A stretch of DNA of 20,138 bases, from the NCBI GenBank assembly GCA_011322005.1, contig DROE01000258.1:1-20138 (forward strand). Direction: 5' to 3'. This document shows positions 14,238 to 20,138 of this stretch, in pieces (position 1 is the stretch's first letter; every line of letters starts with the position of its first letter). The translations under genes and the position numbers were made by a program. Source of the DNA: Devosia sp. Lineage in GTDB: Bacteria; Pseudomonadota; Alphaproteobacteria; Rhizobiales; Devosiaceae. The notes beneath the pieces were generated by a model. The model searched no databases. It saw only the letters and a program-made list of their open reading frames with translations, and had not been told where the DNA came from.

Positions 14238-14873
14238 TCATGGATTGAGCCGCTCCGCTTTCCATTTGTCCTTGGAACTTTCCCGCCGATAGACGAACCG
14301 GTCGTGTAGACGGAACTCTCCATCCTGCCAGAACTCGATATATAGAGGCAGAATTTCATATCCGGTCCAATGGGCGGGACGCGGAACTTCCTCACCGTCA
14401 AACTGTTCGGTAAGTTCTTTTACGCGCGTCTCCAATTCGTCTCTGTTCGCCAGCGGTTGCGACTGAAACGATGCATGGGCCCCAATCCGCGAGCCACGCG
14501 GACGGGACTGGAAATAGGCATCTGCCAGTTGGTCTGAAATCTTGTGGGCCATACCACGCACCCGCACCTGCCGGCGCGAGGATTTCCAATGGAACAAAAT
14601 TGCAGCTTTGGGGTTTGCGGCAAGCTGGCTGCCCTTGGCGCTCAGGGTATTGGTGTAAAAAACAAATCCGTCCGGGCCAAAACCGTTGAGCAACATGATA
14701 CGACAATCGGGCATGCCATCAGCGTCAACGGTTGCCAGAACCATGGCATTGGCATCATTGACCTCGCTCTTGCGCGCCTGTTCGAGCCACTGGGCAAACA
14801 GCTCCATGGGGTCGGGCTTTTGCACGCAGAGGTCATCAAACAGGCTGGTTGTCAATTTGTCCGCTTTGACCAT
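14238..14873 (-). CDS. pdxH: Pyridoxamine/pyridoxine 5'-phosphate oxidase
   Basis: 211 residues. FMN enzyme of the last step of pyridoxal 5'-phosphate synthesis and salvage, cytoplasmic. Recognised by NAMVLATVDADGMPDCRIMLL (42-62), FYTNTLSAKGSQLAANP, RRQVRVRGMA, YFQSRPRGSRIGA, IEFWQDGEFRLHDR and the C-terminal W-x-x-x-RLNP. The start ATG 14873 matches family length; the longer open frame to 15068 lacks similarity and overlaps dnaJ. Two odd points: the substrate-binding lysine of the RxxLLK motif (Lys72 in E. coli) is Asn63, and GAWxS reads GAHAS (His133). The remaining phosphate ligands (Tyr120, Arg124, Ser128) are kept. Divergent from dnaJ. Confidence 0.93.
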   Translation of the reverse strand: MVKADKLTTSLFDDLCVQKPDPMELFAQWLEQARKSEVNDANAMVLATVDADGMPDCRIMLLNGFGPDGFVFYTNTLSAKGSQLAANPKAAILFHWKSSRRQVRVRGMAHKISDQLADAYFQSRPRGSRIGAHASFQSQPLANRDELETRVKELTEQFDGEEVPRPAHWTGYEILPLYIEFWQDGEFRLHDRFVYRRESSKDKWKAERLNP

Positions 14874-14976
14874 AAAGCCGGTCCCTATTGTATACAAAGA
14901 TGAGTTTCCCGGGTCGAACCGGTAATCCCTCACACCACATCCAGGCACCAATTGGCATAAACTAACTCCCTGCTGC

Positions 14977-15005
14977 TGGACAAGAGCGGGTACGCTCGCC
15001 ATATA
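14977..15005 (+). promoter_or_regulatory. Candidate dnaJ promoter
   Basis: -35 TGGACA (14977-14982, 5 of 6), 17-base spacer, -10 CATATA (15000-15005, 3 of 6), about 45 bases before the dnaJ ATG, in the 178-base divergent gap with pdxH. Moderate match only; no sigma-32-type motif was recognised. Confidence 0.3.
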
Positions 15006-15051
15006 TGCCGGTGAAAGAGTGGACTGACAACCACAAGATTTTGGTGCACAT

Positions 15052-15996
15052 ATGACAGATCCGTACAAGATTCTGGGCGTTCAGAAATCGGCCAGCGATA
15101 AGGAGATCAAGTCCGCCTATCGCAGGCTGGCAAAGAAGTTTCATCCTGACCGCAACAAAGATGATCCCAAAGCCGAGGCCAAGTTTGCCAAGGCTTCGTC
15201 GGCCTATGATTTTTTGTCCGACAGGGAACGCAAGGCGCAATATGACCGCGGCGAAATTGATGCCGAGGGGAACCCCAAAATGGGGGGCTTTGACTTTTCC
15301 GGGATGCGGGGGGGGCAGGCACGGACGCAAGGGAGCGTAAACGCAGAGGATATTCTAAAAGAATTCATGGGGGGTTTTGGTGCTGCAAGCCGGGGCCCGC
15401 GAACCGCCGAGCCCAGGGTTGGTGGATGGGACCCGTTTACCGCTGCCGGTCAGCGGGGAACATCCACCAGAGGCAAGGATTTCACCGCGCCGGTTCTGGT
15501 GACGCTGGAGCAGGCACACAAGGGGGCAACCGTTCCCCTGAAACTGACCAGCGGACGCACGCTGAACGTCAAACTGCCCGCCGGGGTGCAGGAGGGCCAG
15601 CAAATCCGTCTCAAGGGTCAGGGACAGCCCTCTCCGGTAGGCGGGGAGCCGGGTGATGCGCTGATTACGGTAAAGTTCAAGCGCCACCCGCAGTTCAGGC
15701 GCGACGGAAAAGACCTCAGGGTTGATGTTCCCATAACGCTTTATGAGGCAGTGCTGGGGGCAAAAATACGCGTTCCGACGCTGGGCGGGCCTGTGGAGTT
15801 GAACATTCCTGCCAGCGTTGACACATCCAAGGCGCTGCGCCTCAAGGGCAAGGGGTTTCAGGGTACGGGCGACCTGCTGGTCAATCTGCGCATTGTCCTG
15901 CCCAAAGATGGCGACCCGGACCTGGAGAGCCTGATGCGGTTCTGGCGCGAACAAAAGCCCTACAAGGTTCGCAATCCGAAAGGCAAGGGCAAATAG
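15052..15996 (+). CDS. DnaJ-family co-chaperone, CbpA-like (no zinc finger)
   Basis: 314 residues. J domain at 1-65 with HPD at 31-33, which stimulates the ATPase of DnaK. A short Gly/Phe-rich linker follows (about 78-115, including GGFDFSGMRGG). Two beta-barrel substrate-binding domains run from about 140 to 300 (FTAPVLVTLEQAHKGATV, LKGQGQPSPVGGEPGDALITV, GDLLVNLRIVLP). There is no CxxCxGxG zinc-finger repeat, so it is a class-B (CbpA/DnaJ2) protein rather than the main DnaJ. The tail is Lys-rich. The ribosome binding site is weak. The stop lies 9 bases from the convergent sua5 stop. Confidence 0.92.
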   Translation: MTDPYKILGVQKSASDKEIKSAYRRLAKKFHPDRNKDDPKAEAKFAKASSAYDFLSDRERKAQYDRGEIDAEGNPKMGGFDFSGMRGGQARTQGSVNAEDILKEFMGGFGAASRGPRTAEPRVGGWDPFTAAGQRGTSTRGKDFTAPVLVTLEQAHKGATVPLKLTSGRTLNVKLPAGVQEGQQIRLKGQGQPSPVGGEPGDALITVKFKRHPQFRRDGKDLRVDVPITLYEAVLGAKIRVPTLGGPVELNIPASVDTSKALRLKGKGFQGTGDLLVNLRIVLPKDGDPDLESLMRFWREQKPYKVRNPKGKGK

Positions 15997-16005
15997 TCCG
16001 TCAGC

Positions 16006-16962
16006 TCATTTTCTGGGCGCGGCAGCACGCAACAGACGGTCGTTGATTGCCTCTCCCAGACCGGTTTTGGGTATGGGGGCAACGGCAATCAGGTTTGCGC
16101 CCATGGCGTCCAGTTCATGCAGATGGGCGAACAGGTTTCGTGCAGCCTCGGCCAAATCACCCGCGGGGGAGAGGTTTTTTGCCATCGGGCCGGAACCGCT
16201 CACATCGCCAAAGCCAAGAAAGGCCTCCCCGGCCTTTGCACCGGTTGCGTTCAGCCTGATTTTTGCGTTCGGTGCATAGTGGGAGGCCATCATGCCCGGT
16301 GCGGAAACGGGTGCGCCGGACCGCGCAATAGCAATTTCCCTGCCCAGATGCATTTCTATTTCTTCGCGCGTGAGCGCGCCGCTGCGCAGTTGCACAACAC
16401 GCTGCCCCTCGACACCAAGAATTGTTGATTCTACGCCAGCGGAACACTCCCCCCCTTCGAGCACCGCAACTTTGTCGGCAAAGGCGCGACGCACCTGTCC
16501 GACTGAAGTGGGCGACAGTCGGCCCGAGGGATTGGCGGAAGGGGCGGCAAGGGGCAAGCCCACAGCCCTGATGAGCTTTTGCGCCAGCGGGTGGGCGGGA
16601 ACCCGCACGCCAACCGTGTCAAGGCCCGCGCTGACGAGGCCGCAGATTTTTGCGTTGCTGCGCTTTGGCAACACCAGAGTAAGTGCGCCGGGCCACAGAG
16701 TTGCCAGATGTCTGGCCGTGGACGAGAATATGGCAATTTCTTCGGCCATGCCCATATCCGCACAATGAACAATAAGGGGGTTAAAGCGCGGACGCTCTTT
16801 GGTCTGAAATATTTTCAACACCGCCTGCGCATCACCGGCATTCGCCCCCAGTCCGTAAACGGTTTCGGTTGGAAAGGCACAAACTTCACCGCTTTTGAGC
16901 AGGTTGACAGCCGAGGCAAAACTGACGGGATTTTGGAATTTCATGGTCATGGCACTGCTCAT
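16006..16962 (-). CDS. L-threonylcarbamoyladenylate synthase, Sua5 type
   Basis: About 318 residues. Makes threonylcarbamoyl-AMP from threonine, bicarbonate and ATP for the t6A37 modification of tRNAs reading ANN codons. The YrdC domain (about 10-205) shows GEVCAFPTETVYGLGANA, KERPRFNPLIVH, LWPGALTLVLP, VGVRVPAHPLAQ, LAAPSANPSGRLSPTS and ESTILGV. The Sua5 extension follows with the linker SAPGMMASHYAP. Possible starts are ATG 16962, 16950 and 16944, all shortly before the domain (MSSAMTMKFQNP); I chose the first, without a convincing ribosome binding site. The frame stays open to 17193, but that part overlaps the divergent HDAC gene and has no family similarity. Confidence 0.92.
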   Translation of the reverse strand: MSSAMTMKFQNPVSFASAVNLLKSGEVCAFPTETVYGLGANAGDAQAVLKIFQTKERPRFNPLIVHCADMGMAEEIAIFSSTARHLATLWPGALTLVLPKRSNAKICGLVSAGLDTVGVRVPAHPLAQKLIRAVGLPLAAPSANPSGRLSPTSVGQVRRAFADKVAVLEGGECSAGVESTILGVEGQRVVQLRSGALTREEIEMHLGREIAIARSGAPVSAPGMMASHYAPNAKIRLNATGAKAGEAFLGFGDVSGSGPMAKNLSPAGDLAEAARNLFAHLHELDAMGANLIAVAPIPKTGLGEAINDRLLRAAAPRK

Positions 16963-16971
16963 GGGCGCTGT

Positions 16972-17030
16972 TTGACAAGCGCTTGGGGCCACGTCAAGAA
17001 CAAGGCTCAGGGATGGCTCGGTGTCGAGCC
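16972..17030. promoter_or_regulatory. Divergent sua5/HDAC control region with palindrome and leader hairpin
   Basis: A perfect 10-base palindrome CAAGCGCTTG (16976-16985) overlaps a consensus -35 TTGACA read rightward (16972-16977); the -10 17 bases on is poor (CAAGAA). A 6-bp hairpin with a GTGT loop (17015-17030) sits just before the AAAGGAG of the HDAC gene. Operator and leader roles are guesses. Confidence 0.35.
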
Positions 17031-17051
17031 GGGTTAAAGGAGTAAACCAAT

Positions 17052-17996
17052 ATAACCACACTGCTTGTATCTCAGCCCGAAGGGACTTCCCACATCGCGC
17101 CCAAGGGCCACCCGGAGCGCCCGGAGCGGATTGATGCGGTAATGAGCGCGCTGGCGCTTCCGCGCTTTTCGCAACTGATGCGCGAAACATCACAGAGTGC
17201 CGACCTTTCTCTGGCCTCTGTGGTGCACACAGAGGATGTGCTCAAAAAAGTTCAGGATGCCCGCCCCGCCGAGGGAATCGCCCAGATTGACGGGGACACA
17301 TTCGTCTCCGCCGGTTCTCTTGACGCCGCTTCCAGCGCCCTTGGAGCGGGCATGCGGGCTCTGGCCGCTGTTGCTCTGGGGGAAGCGGACAATGCCTTTT
17401 GCGCCATCCGTCCGCCCGGCCATCATGCCGAAATAAATCGCCCGATGGGCTTTTGCCTGCTCAACACCGTTGCCATCATGGCCCGGCTTGCCCAGCAGAT
17501 GTATGGCGCCGAGCGCATCGCCATCGTCGACTTTGATGTGCATCACGGCAATGGCACCCAGGACATTTTCAAGGACGACAAAGACGTCGCCTACCTCTCA
17601 AGTCACCAGATGCCGCTATTCCCGGGAACCGGAGCACTGAACGAAACCGGGGTGGGCAACATCTTCAACGCGCCCCTTTCAGCCAATACTGGCGGGGAGG
17701 CCATGCGCGAGGCCTATAATGATCGCCTGCTTCCGGCTTTGGCGGATTTTTCACCGGACTTCATTTTTGTCTCGGCCGGGTTTGACGCCCACCACCGCGA
17801 CCCGCTGGCCAATCTGGACTGGGTGGACAATGACTTTGCCTGGGTGACGGGAAAAATTATGGACGTTGCCGGGCAAAAATGTGCAAATCGAATTGTTTCC
17901 CTGCTTGAGGGCGGATATGATCTGACAGGGCTGGCTAGTGGCGTAACCAGTCACGTGACAATGCTTCAGGACGGGACGCTGGGACCGGGCGGATAA
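17052..17996 (+). CDS. Histone-deacetylase-family (AcuC/HDAC-like) amidohydrolase, apparent ATA start
   Basis: 314 residues if read from ATA 17052; from the first ATG (17142) it is 284. Zinc-dependent deacetylase of acetyl-lysine or acetyl-polyamine type; the bacterial substrate is unknown. Counting from 17052: the active-site pair is His124-His125 in PGHHAE, the metal ligands are Asp162 and His164 in DFDVHHGNGT and Asp245 in SAGFDAHHRDP, and Tyr289 lies in EGGYDL, so catalysis should be intact. Upstream of the ATG the frame still encodes TTLLVSQPEGTSHIAPKGHPERPERIDAV, the conserved family N-terminus, preceded by AAAGGAG (17035-17041) and closed by an in-frame TAA at 17043. No ATG, GTG or TTG is available there. 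The usual His of the SHP motif is Gln. Likely co-transcribed with xseB. Confidence 0.85.
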   Translation: MTTLLVSQPEGTSHIAPKGHPERPERIDAVMSALALPRFSQLMRETSQSADLSLASVVHTEDVLKKVQDARPAEGIAQIDGDTFVSAGSLDAASSALGAGMRALAAVALGEADNAFCAIRPPGHHAEINRPMGFCLLNTVAIMARLAQQMYGAERIAIVDFDVHHGNGTQDIFKDDKDVAYLSSHQMPLFPGTGALNETGVGNIFNAPLSANTGGEAMREAYNDRLLPALADFSPDFIFVSAGFDAHHRDPLANLDWVDNDFAWVTGKIMDVAGQKCANRIVSLLEGGYDLTGLASGVTSHVTMLQDGTLGPGG

Positions 17997-18039
17997 AAAC
18001 AAAACAACCTGGAAACAGCACAGAACAAGGACGGGCGAT

Positions 18040-18288
18040 TTGCCGAACAAAACCGCAAGCGAAATTTCTTCTCTCAGCTTTGAAGCGGCGTTAAGCGAGC
18101 TTGAGCAGATTGTGGCCAAGCTGGAAAGCGGCGAAGCACCGTTGCAGGAATCCATCGCCATCTATGAGCGTGGCGAAGCGCTCAAGGCCCATTGCGAGGC
18201 CCAGCTCAAGGCGGCCGAAACCCGTATCGAAAAAATCACATTGTCCAAGGCCGGTGAGCCGACCGGCACTGTGCCACTGGACGAATAG
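18040..18288 (+). CDS. xseB: Exodeoxyribonuclease VII small subunit
   Basis: 82 residues. Small subunit that coats the XseA catalytic subunit of exonuclease VII, a single-strand-specific DNA exonuclease. The core SLSFEAALSELEQIVAKLESG, then LQESIAIYERGEALKAHCEAQLKAAETRIEKI is the two-helix fold typical of the family. The start is TTG 18040, supported by AAGGA 8 bases upstream (18027-18031); no ATG fits. It lies 43 bases after the HDAC gene, an adjacency also seen in other Rhizobiales, and 11 bases before sco1. Confidence 0.95.
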   Translation: MPNKTASEISSLSFEAALSELEQIVAKLESGEAPLQESIAIYERGEALKAHCEAQLKAAETRIEKITLSKAGEPTGTVPLDE

Positions 18289-18299
18289 GAACATCCACC

Positions 18300-18881
18300 A
18301 TGCAGCGATTGCGACTCATCCTGTGGGCGATGGTTCTGGTCACCGGTGCCGCGGCGACAATCTTTTATCTCATCGGTTTGACCCAACAAACCGCCACAGG
18401 TTTTGGTGGTGAGTTTACCCTGCAATCCACCGCCGGGGGCAGCTTCACCGAGCGCGACCTTGCCGGGGTGCCAAGCCTTGTTTTTTTCGGTTATACCTTC
18501 TGCCCGGATGTCTGCCCGACAACGCTGGCCGAGACCACCGGATGGCGCGCCGAACTTGGGCTGGACGAGAGCGATTTGCGGATAATTTTTGTCTCGGTTG
18601 ACCCCGAACGCGACACGCTGGAAAACATGAAAGAATATGTTTCAATTTTTGGTTCTCCGGTCATCGGGCTTACCGGAACCCTTGAGCAGGTCGAGGCGGC
18701 CAAGGCCGCCTTTGGCGTTTTCTCAGAGAAGGTTGAAGACCCCGGGGTCGCCGACTATCTGGTCAATCACACGGCAAGCGTTCTGATGATTGACGGGGAC
18801 GGAAATTTCCTCGGCACTATTGTCTACGAGGAAAACCGCGAGACGGCACTGGCCAAGATACGCCGCCTGCTGGCTGCCTGA
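18300..18881 (+). CDS. SCO1/SenC family copper chaperone
   Basis: 193 residues. A membrane anchor lies at about 6-27, and the thioredoxin-like domain faces the periplasm. The copper site is Cys68 and Cys72 in FCPDVCP, with His157 in VNHTAS. SCO proteins deliver copper to, or reduce, the CuA centre of cytochrome c oxidase. The length and all key residues are normal. AGGAA lies about 9 bases before the ATG and overlaps the xseB stop region, so it is very likely in one transcript with xseB. No cytochrome oxidase genes are in the window. Confidence 0.94.
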   Translation: MQRLRLILWAMVLVTGAAATIFYLIGLTQQTATGFGGEFTLQSTAGGSFTERDLAGVPSLVFFGYTFCPDVCPTTLAETTGWRAELGLDESDLRIIFVSVDPERDTLENMKEYVSIFGSPVIGLTGTLEQVEAAKAAFGVFSEKVEDPGVADYLVNHTASVLMIDGDGNFLGTIVYEENRETALAKIRRLLAA

Positions 18882-18976
18882 TTTTCGCCACAATCGGGCA
18901 ATTTCAACCCGGCTGCGGCATCAGGCAAACTGATTCCGCTTGTCTCTGTAACTTACTGCAATCATTGATAATGTTT

Positions 18977-19004
18977 TGATTCAACTTGTTCATGCGTTGA
19001 ATCA
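18977..19004. repeat. Perfect 9-bp inverted repeat in the sco1/aroC gap, within a GANTC cluster
   Basis: TGATTCAAC (18977-18985), 10-base loop, GTTGAATCA (18996-19004). There is no T-tract on either side, so a poor intrinsic terminator. GANTC sites, the target of the cell-cycle methylase CcrM in alphaproteobacteria, occur at 18932, 18978, 18999 and 19006. The rest of the 142-base gap holds nothing I recognise. Confidence 0.5.
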
Positions 19005-19023
19005 TGATTCTGCCACAAATTGC

Positions 19024-20130
19024 CTAAAATCCCACTGGGCCTTCGCGTCCGGTCTGGCCGCGATGACGCAGAAAATGGTCGGCCAGCACAACGGCCATCA
19101 TGGCCTCGCCGATGGGCACGGCGCGGATACCGACGCAAGGGTCATGGCGTCCTTTGGTGACAATCTCCGTATCCTCATTGGAGGTGGTCACGCTCTGGCG
19201 CGGCGTCAGAATTGAGGAGGTGGGCTTGACAGCAAAGCGCACCACCACCGGATCACCATTGGATATTCCGCCCAGAATTCCACCTGCATTGTTGGAGGTG
19301 AAATAGGGGGCGCTTTCGCCGGCGCGCATCTCGTCGGCATTGTCGGTACCGGTCAGGGAGGCCGCCTCCATACCGGCTCCGATTTCGACATATTTCACCG
19401 CGTTGATGCTCATCATGGCCGCTGCCAGATCGGCGCTCAGTTTGCCATAAACCGGAGCGCCCCAGCCGGGGGGAACGCCGGTCGCAACCACCTCGATTAT
19501 CGCTCCGACCGAGTTGCCGCCTTTGCGGATTTCGTCGAGATATTCCGCCCATTTTTCGGCGGCAATTCTGTCGGCGCAGAACAGAGGATTTTTCTCAACT
19601 TCATCCCAGTCAAAATTCTCATAGTCAATTTTGTGGGGGCCCATTTGCACCAGGGAGGCACGAATTTTTACACCGGGAATGACCAGTTTTGCCACTGCGC
19701 CCGCAGCAACTCTTGCTGCTGTTTCGCGGGCCGAGGAGCGCCCTCCTCCGCGATAGTCACGGATGCCGTATTTCTGGTGATAGGTATAGTCGGCGTGGCC
19801 AGGGCGGTACTTGTCTCGGATGTCAGAATAGTCTTTTGAGCGCTGGTCGGTGTTGTGGATTTCCAGCGCCATGGGGGTGCCGGTAGTTTTAAGACCGCCG
19901 GTTCTTTCGTCCTCAAAAGTGCCGGAGAGGATGGCGACCTTGTCGTCCTCGCGGCGCTGGGTTGTGAAACGGGACTGGCCCGGCCGGCGCCGGTCCAGGT
20001 CATGCTGGATGATTTCAGCGCTGATGGGCAGGTTGGGCGGGCAGCCGTCAATGACCACGCCAAGGGCGGGCCCATGGCTTTCTCCCCAGGTGGTAAAACG
20101 AAACAGATGTCCAAAGCTGTTGTGCGACAT
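19024..20130 (-). CDS. aroC: Chorismate synthase
   Basis: 368 residues, full length. FMN-dependent last step of the shikimate pathway, turning EPSP into chorismate. Signatures: FRFTTWGESHGPALGVVIDG near the N-terminus, DRRRPGQSRFTTQRREDD (about 46-63), YRPGHADYTYHQKYGIRDYRGGGRSSARET (about 108-137) and NAGGILGGISNGDPVVVRFAVKPTSS (about 284-309). The ATG at 20130 is only 8 bases from the window edge, so its ribosome binding site and promoter cannot be judged. It is convergent with sco1. Confidence 0.97.
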   Translation of the reverse strand: MSHNSFGHLFRFTTWGESHGPALGVVIDGCPPNLPISAEIIQHDLDRRRPGQSRFTTQRREDDKVAILSGTFEDERTGGLKTTGTPMALEIHNTDQRSKDYSDIRDKYRPGHADYTYHQKYGIRDYRGGGRSSARETAARVAAGAVAKLVIPGVKIRASLVQMGPHKIDYENFDWDEVEKNPLFCADRIAAEKWAEYLDEIRKGGNSVGAIIEVVATGVPPGWGAPVYGKLSADLAAAMMSINAVKYVEIGAGMEAASLTGTDNADEMRAGESAPYFTSNNAGGILGGISNGDPVVVRFAVKPTSSILTPRQSVTTSNEDTEIVTKGRHDPCVGIRAVPIGEAMMAVVLADHFLRHRGQTGREGPVGF

Positions 20131-20138
20131 GGGAGTTC

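Noticed and set aside
14874..15068. 65-codon N-terminal extension of pdxH
   Set aside because: Overlaps the dnaJ start and has no family similarity; ATG 14873 gives the usual length.
16963..17193. 77-codon N-terminal extension of sua5
   Set aside because: Runs antisense through the HDAC N-terminus, with nothing resembling YrdC.
1..20138. Mobile element, prophage, CRISPR or island
   Set aside because: No transposase, integrase, phage gene or repeat array seen; the tRNA genes are intact with ordinary flanks and no duplicated 3' end was noticed.

Overview
The window reads as a chromosomal, mostly housekeeping segment of an alphaproteobacterium, most likely of the order Hyphomicrobiales (Rhizobiales). 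Grounds: a CtrA-type box, clustered GANTC sites, a Rhizobium-etli-type asparaginase, a TIGR03808-type Tat-exported beta-helix protein, a DUF1499 membrane protein, and the set pdxH / dnaJ / histone-deacetylase-like gene / xseB / aroC lying close together. Species cannot be named from the sequence. I see no insertion sequence, prophage, integrase, CRISPR array or rRNA. The only tRNA genes are a divergent tRNA-Gln/tRNA-Pro pair, and both look intact.

Layout. 1-563: 3' end of an iron superoxide dismutase gene and its terminator. 619-1172: a CtrA-box-controlled stand-alone receiver protein. 1178-3165 (minus): a HerA-like ATPase translationally coupled to a LOG-fold protein. 3341-5134 (plus): a YbjQ-family protein, then an exported beta-helix protein. 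5125-6577 (minus): an asparaginase, preceded by an SH3-domain exported protein and a terminator-like hairpin. 6691-8963 (minus): a GntR(YtrA-type)-ABC ATPase-ABC permease operon with an operator lying over its promoter. 9026-9324: tRNA-Gln (minus) and tRNA-Pro (plus). 9349-10970: divergent bioY and a metallo-beta-lactamase-fold hydrolase. 10982-14873 (minus): pdxH followed by YjgN/DUF898, M48 peptidase and DUF1499 membrane genes. 15052-15996: a CbpA-like dnaJ. 16006-16962 (minus): Sua5/TsaC. 17052-18881 (plus): HDAC-like deacetylase, xseB, SCO1. 19024-20130 (minus): aroC.

How the genes fit together. Several clear transcription units are visible: herA-log (4-base ATGA overlap), gntR-ATPase-permease (14-base and 4-base overlaps), yjgN-M48 (1-base TGATG overlap) with DUF1499 56 bases downstream, and HDAC-xseB-sco1. 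The rest are mostly single genes, often convergent with almost no space between stop codons.

Nothing here is an obvious new defence or mobile system. The best candidates for a second look are: a LOG-fold protein without its catalytic motif coupled to a HerA-like ATPase; a degenerate receiver protein with a CtrA box beside its ribosome binding site; an HDAC gene whose conserved N-terminus begins at an ATA codon; a terminator-like hairpin ending one base before the asparaginase start; and the membrane module YjgN-M48-DUF1499. A PdxH with a changed substrate-binding lysine is also unusual. No protein-free stretch exceeds 300 bases except 8919-9348, which holds the two tRNAs with their promoters and terminator.
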